Shown here piece by piece: positions 40,201 through 52,200 of a stretch of DNA of 64,000 nucleotides; position 1 is the stretch's first letter; each line of letters opens with the position of its first letter. The notes beneath the pieces were generated by a model, which was not told where the DNA came from, ran no database searches, and saw only the letters and a list, made by a program, of their open reading frames with translations. A program made the position numbers and the translations under genes. This stretch comes from Henricia sp. BOLD:AAB3569. Taxonomy: Eukaryota > Echinodermata > Asteroidea > Spinulosida > Echinasteridae. The stretch is from NCBI GenBank assembly GCA_037783545.1, contig JBBELK010000060.1:4216001-4280000 (forward strand). The letters are read 5' to 3'.

Positions 40201-43200
40201 GAAGTTGGCTAGCTGGTCCTCCAAAATGCTGTGCAGAAGACCACTGTTTGAGAAATAATTAAGAATGGAGAGTGAACAAAATAATTTAGAGCAACAAATT
40301 GTCACACGTCATAAGTCACACATGTCGCGACACGAAGAATGGCATGACAAGTGGTGGCAAGGGTATTGGTATGGCTAGCAGCATGGAAAGTGGCAAGAGT
40401 CGCTGCAAGAGTCGCAGCACAAGTCGCAACACGAGTCACGGCAAGAGTCGCAACACGAGTCGCGGCACGAGTCGCAACACGAGTCGCGGCACGAGTCGCA
40501 GCAAGAGTCGCAACACGAGTCGCGGCAAGAGTCGCAACACGAGTCGGGGCAAGAGTCACGGCAAGAGTCGGGGCAAGAGTCACGGCAAGAGTCGGGGCAA
40601 GAGTCGCAACACGAGTCACGGCAAGAGTCGCAACACGAGTCACGGCAAGAGTCGCAACACGAGTCACGGCAAGAGTCGCAACACGAGTCACAGCAAGAGT
40701 CGCGACATGAGTAGCGGCACGAGTCGCGACACGAGTAGCAGCACGAGTTGCAACACGAGTAGCGGCAAGAGTCGCGGCAAGAGTCGCAACAAGAGTAGCG
40801 GCAAGAGTCGCGGCACGAGTCGCGGCACGAGTCACAACACGAGTCGCGGCATGAGTCACAACACGAGTCGCGGCATGAGTCACAACACGAGTAGCTAGGA
40901 AAGAGTCGCAACACGAGTAGCGGCACGAGTCACGACACGAGTCACAGCAAGAGGCGCAAAACGAGTCGCGGGACGAGTCACAACACGAGTCGCTCTGGTC
41001 AGCATCACAAGTTACATCGTGTGTCAAATTGCAAGACAAATGGCCATTTACATTCCGAGTAGCAACAGTCACACAATTTGCAAAGAATTACAATGAGTAT
41101 TACCTCAACCCTGGGATATCCAGCACCTCTGCAACATTGGTTAAATTGAAGTCAATTGCCTTTAAAACAAAAAAGTGGCAAATAAAAAAATAAGTGACAA
41201 TGTGCTGTTTTTATTGAGAGGCTTCATTAGATTATTCTTGAAACATTTAAAGTAGTCTTAAGCCTACCTGCAAAATCAACGTATAAGACGTGGCTTATAG
41301 TCTGAAAACTACGGTAATTACCAAGAACAAGTCTGAGACAAAAACCAAGACCAGTAAGTCTGATAAGGCCAGGCATGTTTGCAACCAAAACCATACCAAA
41401 ATGGTCTACTGTTCTTGAGATCAAGACTGATCTTGAACGTTACAGTTATTTAAACATTATCACCAAAGTTACTGCTTGATCAAAATCCAGATAGACTCAA
41501 ATTTTAGCACAATATTAACTTAACAATAACCAATTTTGTCAGTGAAAATTCCAAAAGGGAAAGGGTCGTTTTTGTGGAAATGTTACTTTTCTTACCGGTC
41601 TGTTGAGGAAGTATACAGACATGCCACCAATCAGAGGGACCTTATCCACTAAGGGTTTCATCTCAACTCGCAGTGTGCCATGAAGCTGTAAAGAAGCAAA
41701 GATGCATGGAGTTCAAACCTGTCATGTGCAACTCAACCCGTCACTGGCAGGGTTAGACCCGTGAACAGGGCTTCAGAACCCTCGCTCTGTTGCAGTTTCC
41801 CACCCAAAATCTGTGGCAAACTCATTGATCGATCCAGGCTCATAAACATGCAAAATCAGAATGGAAATTCCTATTGGTTCCCAAATACCGTCTGGAATTT
41901 TCAGTTACTGCCTGAAATTTTCATTGTATATGCTTACAAAAACTTGCCTCAGTTTGTGTGACTCTGATTCATTCTCGTAGAGGGGATCACAATTCACAAA
42001 ACTTGTACTTGTGTATGTGTACGTACTGGGCTGCGTTCCACTTACGCAAACGTTGGCCAACAATTTCGAGTGGAACGAATTGTGCGCCACCAACGTTTGC
42101 CAATGTTGGCCAACAAGCTTTTGGGTTGTTCGCGATGTTCGCCAGTCATTTCAAAATGGCGCATGCGACATGAAAGATGGCAGACGATGGTTTCCAGTTT
42201 TGAAAATAACAAATAAATCGCACCTTTCGTGGTTTTTCCCATCATCGCTGGAGATACACAATCAATGGCAACGTGTCACATTTCCTCAAAAATTTGGTAA
42301 GCAGTGCCGAGCCACATTACAACGTTCACTACAACTGCTGTGACTGTGGGCACTGGACAACGTATTTTGACAAACAATCCGTTCCACATTGAGCAAAACA
42401 TTGGCACCAACATTGGTTAACATTTGCATATTGTGGAACGCAGTATCACTGTGATTCTGGCATGAAAATTCAGGTGGCACCGGTACCAAAGCGTAAACCC
42501 CCTCCCCCTCCCCTCCCCCTCAAGTCCCTGACTTTGATTTAGGTCACACGAGTTGTAAAATTTTGAGACTTGAGACTTTAAAAGACTCAATTGGCAATAA
42601 AAACAAACTGGCAATACACAAGACAGCATAACTGATCTGATCAAAACCAATGTTTTGGATATTTTTTTCACTGTCTGAGAGGTGCATCTCAAATCAAGAA
42701 TGGACCAAGAATTTAAAGGTATGAATTGCTAAGAATTAGCAACTTAAAGGCCCTATGTATCATTTGCAAGATAAAACTTTTTACAGATTGTGGAATAAGA
42801 GTGTAACATATCTAAGGAAGAATATTGGTAAACTATATAAAGCCTGAAGAAATTTTAGCTACTTAGATGTATCATCAAAATCTATATATGGATTTTGTGT
42901 ACAAGTGAAAAAAGTCCTGTGTGCAAGGGACGTTTTTAGAAAACCACCTTCGGTTGTCAATTTCCAGCATGAAATACCATTTTGGACGGAAATAAATTAA
43001 TGTGGTGTTTGTTATGCATTGCTATCAACACTTTGAGTAAAGTTTTTCTTGTCAACTCATAAAAAACAAAATTGGGTCATTGCAAATGTTACAATGGGCC
43101 TTTAAGATGATAACTTCAAGGGCAAAATGATTTGATATTTTCAGCGACTTGATGTCACACTCTACTCGTCTATTCCTATCCAATTGCTCAACTTCTGGTT

Positions 43201-46200
43201 GTCTTGGCAACCAGGGTATTTGTGTGGTTTCATCTTGAAGGAAGGAATCACCAATGCATTTGCACAATAGCGTGTGGAAAATTAGGGCAATATTCCCTTT
43301 GTGTTTCAAATCTCATAAGATGAAAGTAATCAATTTTTAATTAGTCTGATGGATGCCACAAGGTTAGGCCCATCTTTGGTGCTTGAAATTGTCAATACCA
43401 ATTTTCCATTTTCAATACACCTTGCTTGTTTGGCTATAAACGGTAAAATCTCAAACACTGAATTGAATGGTCCTCTCAGGCTGCGAGTCAGGCCTTTACA
43501 ATGAATGGGAAATAAATTGGCTTTGTGATGGTCACACGAACCGGATTTTGACTGCCAAAATGGGAGGTAACTGAAAATGTACAGCTAGTGTATAAAGTCA
43601 GCTAGTGGACCCCACTGACTTGAAAGAGAAAGCCAAATTTGCAGACAGAAGGATAGACGTGGTGATATTAGATTTAAAGCTCCTCCAGCTTAAAGTTCTT
43701 TACTTTTGAAAGATTTCACAATATATTTCAACGACATCCATAAACTAAGTAATTTAGCAAACCAAACTCAACAAAACTTCACGATGGTGTTCTGGAAACT
43801 GTTGTTAATCCTGTTGCTTTCTAGACCCGTTTCATCACTGCCTAATAGATGCATCTCTTTGACAAGTCATACAAAGACCTGCACACCGCCTTGGTTGGCC
43901 TATGGAAATCACTGCTACCTTTATGTCAATGAACAATTGCCATTTCTAGATGCTGAAGCCTACTGCTCAAACTTCGCCAAGTCAGTGGGAGCTGCCCATC
44001 TCGTATCAATTTCTGATGAAGCAGAAAATGATTTTGTTTTTAAGTATGCAACCAGCATTGAGACAGCTGCAGCAGTTTGGATTGGATTCAACGACATGCA
44101 AGAGGAGAGCAACTTTGTTTGGACGGATGCAAGTCAGAAGAGCTTTACCAAGTGGTACAAAGGAGAGCCTAATAATCATGGTCAAGGACAAGACTGTGCC
44201 AAAAGCTCTGGACATTGGGATGATACGGAATGCGGTTCTTCATTGAGGTTCATTTGTGAGATACCGACCGAGTAACTCCTCATGTGTCTACACAACATCA
44301 TTGAAAGAAGCACTGTTGTCGGTGCTGCCAAATTTAAAGTGAACATGAAAATCTGACTTGTAGTTGAACTTTCATTACGGCAAACTTGAGCATGCACAAC
44401 ACTTCAACTAGCCTCTATTCGAGGATGTAGGTCCCAGCACAGATCGTTGTTGCCACTCTCTCAACACACAACGTAACTGCTTCGGTGTCACTTTTGTCTT
44501 GGCTAAAAGTAAATACAAAGTCGCCAATGTGACATCAGTGTGTCCAGGTGTGGTTTCATCAAAATTTCATTCCGTGATGAAGACACTTCAGCTTTAATGT
44601 TTTTAAAAGCAAGTGATGGCAACTCATACACAAAACAACAATTAGTTAAAAAAGACTTGGCCAGTCATTTCAAGCCTCGCACACTTGTACATGGCTGACA
44701 TACCGGTACATGTACAATAAACCAAGTACATTAAGGAAGAAACGAGGCAAGTGCACTGGAGTCCCCTTTTATGTACACGAGGCAGTTGTCCCAGGAATTT
44801 ATCAAAATACACAGTGTACTTGGCCTCTATAATGCTGTATTTGAGCCCAGTGACCAGGGGTGATGCAAGTAACTTGAAGAGCACCTTGTTTGATATGTGC
44901 ACATATATGTATTTGTTTTTGATCTACACTTATATTGAGTAAATACACTTATTGAGTAAATATCGTAAATACAATGTACCATACAAAATGAGATCTATAG
45001 TTGAGTACAGGTACATGTACATGTGCATGTACATGTACTGGTACTAAGAGTTATTGGATGTTTTGAGGGCGATATGAGATGTATACCGTGCGAGTCATGA
45101 AAATACTGAATGAGCCAAAGGCAAGTTCGGTATTTTCATGACAAGTGCGATATATTCTCATATCACCCGAAAAGACATCCAATATTATTATTGTTGTATA
45201 AAATGAAGTTTATGCCTTCTTTGTTTCGAAAGATTTCTGCAAGATTTTTGTCTGTTTGGTGTTGAAAAAAGTTCTTTTCCAACGCTTACAACTGCATGTG
45301 CTTTTGTTACTGTTGTACAGTATTTTCTTACTGTACTCATATCATGCGCGAGTTGCACGTACGCACAGTGCATTCACTTGACATGTGTGCTTTGGTGCGG
45401 ATTGGGGCTCTGTGCTACACAGTATCAGAAACGCACGGTATCCACAAAAACTTCAATTGATATAGTATGTAATAATATAAGTTCCTTATATTATTTAGAT
45501 GCATGTACACTACTCACAATAAGTTAAGTTTATTGAGGGTATGCATTGCACTTGAATGATTTTGTATACATGCTTGGCAATTATATCTGCATGACAGACA
45601 CACCTTGTCACATGAATATACATGTAGATGAAAAAAGAAATTCCAAAATTGACAATATGGGTAATTCCCAAAATTAGGGGTCCAAAAGTGTGACATGCTT
45701 TTTAAGATTTCCAAGTGTTTTTAATGATTGAAAGTGGTTTCCCAGTAGAAATTTGTTTTTTTATTTGTACAAATGCCACTCAAATTTAATGTTTGTGTGT
45801 AGATATGGCACCAAGGTTAATGCAAACTCATTCTACAGCCAATTTTCATTGGCGTAGGTAACCCGGGACACCAAACTCCTATTCAATACCATGGAAAAAA
45901 TTATAAGCCTTTATGGTCTTTTGTTTTGAATATTTTTCAGGAATCAGAAAACAAAATATTGAAGAAAATGATGCTGCCCCCTATAATAACAGGCCACAGG
46001 CCATTACTGAGAATTTGTGGTCATAAGTGGTGATTTTTGAAGCAGAGAGTGTCGTACGTAACTATATATAGGACACCAAACATTTTGGACCCCTAATTTT
46101 GGGAATTACCCATATACATATTGTACATGTGTACCAATACACATGTATCCCTAACTTAATGTGAGTAGTGTATGAGTACAATGTAGTTGCAACGGGGTGA

Positions 46201-49200
46201 TTCCATGAAGTTGAGAACCAAAGTGTTTTCTTCATTTTCACAAAATGGCCAATAATTGACCAAACAAGTCGCCATTTGTATTATGATGTTGCTTTGTATA
46301 GTTGCTTTGCCTGTTCTATAAAAAGTTGAGTCTTCAGTCATGACATGATGGGGTCTGGCAATTTTCAGTTATTTGATGAAATATTGGTTGCGGATGTAAC
46401 TGGGACACCATGCCAATTTAGTTCATCATTTCACTCCAATCCCGAAAGTGATCTTGTTGAATTTGTCATGAGAATACAGTTCTAATACAGTTCTTGACAT
46501 AAACAATATTTTGTCATCTGAATTTGAAGGATTCTAACTTGCATTTGTATGTAGTTCACGAAAATGTGTTGAAAAACACTGAATGTCACACCTGCATTTT
46601 AACAAAATTCCTTTTAATTGACTGTTGCTTCTATAATTTGTTACAATTGATGGAAAATTATAATATCTCTCATTCAACCGCTAGTGTTTTTTAGTATAAT
46701 TGACTCGTGAAATTCATAAATAAAAAATATAGGGCAAAAAAAGGTCTCGGATGTAACAGGGACACAGTCTCTCAACTTCATGGAATGACCCTACGAGCAC
46801 TACAACCTGCACAAATAGCAATCATCAGAATTGAAATAAAAAACGAGAATATGACAATAAAAAAGTAGACCAGTAGCACAATAATGAGGAGACTTTGTCA
46901 GGTCAAAAATCAGACATGAAATTTGGGTGTGTCGCTTGTTCAATGTTGCTAAGATAACATGATGGATGCATCTTGCTTATTAGAAATGCAGACATTTACA
47001 GAGGAAATTAAAACCCTCAGTAATCATGCCATATATATAAAAAAAAAAGAGGCCTACACAGCAATTGGAACTGTGATTAAGGCTAATGAAACTCGATTTT
47101 ATGTTTCCCGTAACATTTTTGTCAAGCCCAAATGAGGCAACTATTTCATTATTCATTATTCATTATTTTGTAGCATTTCATTATTTGCAAAATTTGATCA
47201 AAACTTGGCGCGCTCTATACCCTCTGAACTGATACTGAATAGTGTGTTAAAACACAACCCTGATCAACTTATACACAAATTTGTATTTATTAAAATATCT
47301 TTCACCATTTCCCAGGTATTTATGACAAATTTATTTAAAGATCAAGATATATTTAAATAACAAAACACATTTATATCAGTCCACACATTTCAAATGGGAA
47401 TTGCACCCATGCTTTTCTACCTTTATTTAATAACAGTGTTGTTACCGAGTTCGACAATTGACTCAATTAACTGCAACAAAAGTGCACGTTTGAGACACAG
47501 TCGTGATAGTCCATGGCATCTTGGTTATACCCCTTCCTGTATCTTCACGGACACAAACATTTTATTTGTCTCACATCATACAACCGTGCAACCTTCTCCA
47601 AAAAACGATGCTATTCTACGCAGTCAACTTACAATGTAAGTGTCAAGGCCCATTTGTGGTCCGCGCGCCGCTCGCTAACGATAAATACAATCGCCCATTG
47701 TATTTAATTGTTTGTGTGTTAGTTCTAGGCTAGCACTCACAGCTACAAACCACGGTTTAATAACTAGTACGATGGAGTGGACGGTCCCTAGGTGTTTGTA
47801 CAGCATGCAGCGCGCCGGACTTGCGCGTGTTTTGCACACGGGGTACGGGTACATGCATCACAAAAATGGCACGGGCAGCGCAATGTCTTCTCCAGGAATT
47901 TATTGTAAATCACTGTTACAAACGTTCACGTACCGCCGGCCAGCCGCGCCGATACTCTGTTTCTAGAGTATTTGTTTATAAACGCGGGCGGGTTACGGGA
48001 AACATAAAATAGAGTTTCATTAGCCTAAGATGAAGATGAGAAAATTAGAAAACATGCACAATGTACATACATGTACAGCCAATTTAGTAAGTCTCGAACA
48101 TCAGCTATTATTAGATGTGAAATGTTAGTGTGTTGCTCACTCTGTTATTGATGTTGCTGAGATATTACACGGTGAAGGCATCATTGATTAAAATATAGTT
48201 ATTTAAAACCCTCAGCAAAAATGCCTCACTTTAGAACTGATAGACACCTACATATATGTAGACGTACATGTATATAAGAGAAATAAACGTACTTGGAAAT
48301 TTGCTTCAGATGTAATAGACTGCCGAAGTGAATATGTCACCTTTTGTTGGTTGCCTAGGCAATTAGCTCTAAACTAAACATCACTTAACCGTGTCCCTGT
48401 GCTTTTGCAATGGTACTTTTCCCCGACGGCCATGATGTTAAGAGCCAATTGCCATGGCAACGCACGTCACACTTCTATTAGAACAAGAACAATATTTGCG
48501 ACAGCTTATTGTCTGGAACTGCAACTATTAGGCGTGAAATTGGGACCTGTTGTTCGCTTTATCGATGATGGCGAGGCGACGCTGTAGATGCAAATGCACG
48601 GTTGATTAAATCTATCAGCGAGCATGCCTCACTTTAAAAAGACACTTATTCACTGGCGTCAGCTTCCTCCCAAGCTGCGCTCACTGCTTTGAAAACGATT
48701 GATGCTGTAAAAATTTGTCATTTCGTATATTGACACAGAAGCCACAGGGAATTTCTTTTTTTTGGAATTAATTGCCTAGTTATTAGGCGTGAAATCGGAA
48801 CGTATTGCTTGCTCTTTTATAAATCGATGTTGCTTCGGTAACACGATGGATGCATGTTTGACTAAAATGCAGAGTTTATTACAACTCGTGGAAATCAATA
48901 GTTTCCTTCCCAGTGATCTGTTACATGTAGGTGGAATTAGTCAGATCAGACTGATATCGTAACTGATGTGCATACACGTACATGTATCAAAAAGTAATCA
49001 TTGTTCCTTTGGTCGAACGTGGAACATGATGATGATGTTTGTTCCTGCAACATGATGGCGCTTGTTCCCGACATAAACCACAAATGAGTGGAAGCTTGAA
49101 ATCAATTTTGATTTGTTTCCAACACTGTGCAAAGTTTGTATCACGTTTTTAAATAGTGAGCGACAGGTTTCATTGCAACATCGAGGAAAACAGTACTAGA

Positions 49201-52200
49201 ATTTGCACAAACATATGAGCAACTGCGGGCATTCAAGGAATTTGTTGCTTTATCTTGTTCCCAGCCTCGTTAGATTTAAATGAAGAGCCCGAGTCTGGAG
49301 GTACATGTATGACTGGCTGCACGCAGCAACCGATAAAAACCAAAGCACAAAACCCCAGTTGACGTCATTCCCTCCCCACCAATAGACTATCCTGGATAAA
49401 GTGAAACTGCCAGCACAACAGTTACATCATGTGAACTTTCCCATGACCACAACAACAACGCCAAGATGATGTTCTGCAGCCTTTTCATCCTGATGGCATT
49501 TGGACCAATTTTGTCACTGCCTAACAGGTGCATCTCATCAAGTCATACAAAAACCTGTTCACCACCTTGGCTGGCATATGGAAATCACTGCTACCTGTAT
49601 GTCAACAACGGAATGGCATTTCTGGAGGCCGAGGCTTACTGCTCAAACTTCACCAAGTCAGTGGGACCTGCCCATCTCGTATCAATTTCTGATGAAGCAG
49701 AAAATAACTTTGTGCTTAAGTATGCAACCAGCATTGATACAGATGCAGTTTGGATTGGATTCAGCGACTTGCAAGAGGAGGGCATCTTTGTTTGGATGGA
49801 TGGAAGTCAAAATAGCTTCACCAAGTGGAACCAAGGAGAGCCTAATAATCATGGTCAAGGACAAGACTGTGGAGCCATGATCATGAGCTCCGGACATTAG
49901 GCTGATCGGGATTGCAAAAATTTGTCTGTGAGGTTCATTTGTGAGATGCCGACTGAGTAAAGAACATCATTAAAAGAACACTTTTGTCGGTGCTGCCAAA
50001 TTTAAAGTGAGCATGAAAATCTGACTGGTGGAGTCATGACGTCACATTGCGGGTGCAGGACCATAACTATGGTCCTGCACCATCGTGCAGGACTATAGTT
50101 ACGGTCCTGCAGAACCACTGTTACGGTCCTGCAGGACCAATGTTCCCCTTGTGGCTTCTGTGCAAAACGAATGGAGAAACACGTTGCCATGCAAGTAGCG
50201 TGAACCATTGCCAGCGAATTGCTCAAATTCTGGTTGTCTTGACAACCAGGGTAGTACGTATTAGTGCAGTTTCATTGATCATAAATGGGTTTGCACAACA
50301 GTCCTTGCTGCGAATTAATGCAATAATCTCAGTCTTTATTCACGTAGCGTGAAACTAATCAATGAGCAATTATTCCGATGGCTGGTGTAGGAGTCAGCCC
50401 GAACTTTGGTACTCAATATTCTCAAGGCCCATTTTCTGTTATCGATATCTAATTTAGCTTTAATCTACCTAATCAAAAGCATTGGACCTTCACTAAAGTG
50501 TTTACTGTTGGATCGTAAATCGAGCCTTGATGATAAATGGAGGATACATTGGCTTTCTGGTGGTTATATATAGACTGGGCTTTGATTGCCAACTTGATCA
50601 AAAATCGAAGGTTCCTGGACTTTTACAGCCAAGCCAATAGATCTCTCACACTGTCGGTGACAGAAGGCCAAATTTGAAACCAGTAGAGTCGACCTGATGA
50701 TGAAAGATTTAAACGTACTTTGTCGGCTCTCCAGCTCAAAATGTGTTCTCCACCAGTGAAAAACGGCACAACAATTCTATCACAGTACCTGACATCAGTG
50801 GCATCCACAAACTGATTAAAAGCAGAAACAATCTCAACAAAACCGTACAATGAAGGTTTGCAGCATGTTCTTCATCCTGGTAGTTTTTGCACCTGTTTCA
50901 TCACTGCCTGACAGGTGCATCTCAAGTCATACAAAGGCTTGTACACCACCTTGGCTGGCCTATGGAAACCACTGCTATCTTTATGTCAGCGATAGAATGG
51001 AATTTCTGGTCGCCGAAGCATACTGCTCAAACTTCACCAAGCTGGGGCGAGCTGCCCATCTCGTATCAATTTCTGATCAGGCAGAAAATGACTTTGTGTT
51101 TAAGTATGCAACCAGCATTGATACAGCTGCAGAAGTTTGGATTGGATTCAGCGACATGCACGAGGAGGGAAACTTTGTTTGGACGGATGGAAGTCAGAAG
51201 AGTTTCACCAAGTGGAACCAAGGAGAGCCTAATAATCATCGCAGACGACAAGACTGTGGCACCATGCCCTTCTCTCAACTGAAAGGCACATGGGATGATT
51301 GGCGATGCGGTTTTTCTCTCAGATTCATATGTAAGATGTCAACTGAGAAACTCCTATGTCTCAACAAGTCATAGGTTTTTTTTAGAATGTAGACTACATG
51401 TAGCTGTGACATGACGATACCATGAGGCTTTGAGCATGCAAGGATTGACAAGGTGGTGACTAGGATTTTGATGACGTCCTCTCTGAAACATGAACATGTC
51501 ACCGACTCAGTCCCACTCTCACAGATGCCCTTGTTGGATACAACGTGGTGTTTGATAGGCAACTAATAACTTGGAGAGATGTGCGCTGTGTAATGACTGA
51601 AGTAAGTTTCCAACATTTGGTGACCCCGCCGTGATAGTTTGATACCTGCTATCGTTTGTATCATTACGATATGCTGCAAAATGGCCAAAGCCGAAGACGA
51701 CAAGCACGATCACCTACTGTACCATCTGCATCGGCTCCATCGCTGATGGCAGTCATCCATAAAGTACACGTATGAACACAACATTTGTCAGGATTTTATA
51801 GCTCCCAACACCCCCCTCCCTCTATGCAATATGTGTCTGTTCTCAATACTGGAAAGACCTTTTCCTCCAGGATTATATCTTTGTACAATGTCATTCATCC
51901 TCTCTCTGGTGGGGTGTTATGGCCGAGCGGTCTAGTGCGTCGAACTGTAGTTTCGATTCCTGGCCGTGACGGGTTGTGGCACCTGTGCCCTTGAGCAAGG
52001 CACTCAACCACACTTGCTCCAATTCCTGTAATTGGCAGTCCCTCCGCTGTTGGATGTGGTATATAAATAGTAAAACAGAAGAAAAATCTTAAGATGGATC
52101 TAAGGAGATAACTTTTACTTAAGAACTGCAACGAATAGTGCCACAACATACCTTCCTGAAAATATCCAATATACCGTATGTAACAAAGACACAAACAAAT

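Noticed and set aside
40302-41072. Long ORFs of 256, 199 and 183 codons
   Set aside because: All arise from a 12-bp tandem repeat that cannot easily contain stops; composition is four-residue periodic on both strands and there is no splice or start context.
43706-43783. Upstream ATG of lectin gene 1
   Set aside because: It would place 26 polar residues before a clear signal peptide; copies 2 and 3 start at the equivalent of 43784.
47394-48012. Possible small genes between lectins 1 and 2
   Set aside because: They lie within a terminal-inverted-repeat element (47081-48027) and show no family similarity or signal peptide plus domain structure.
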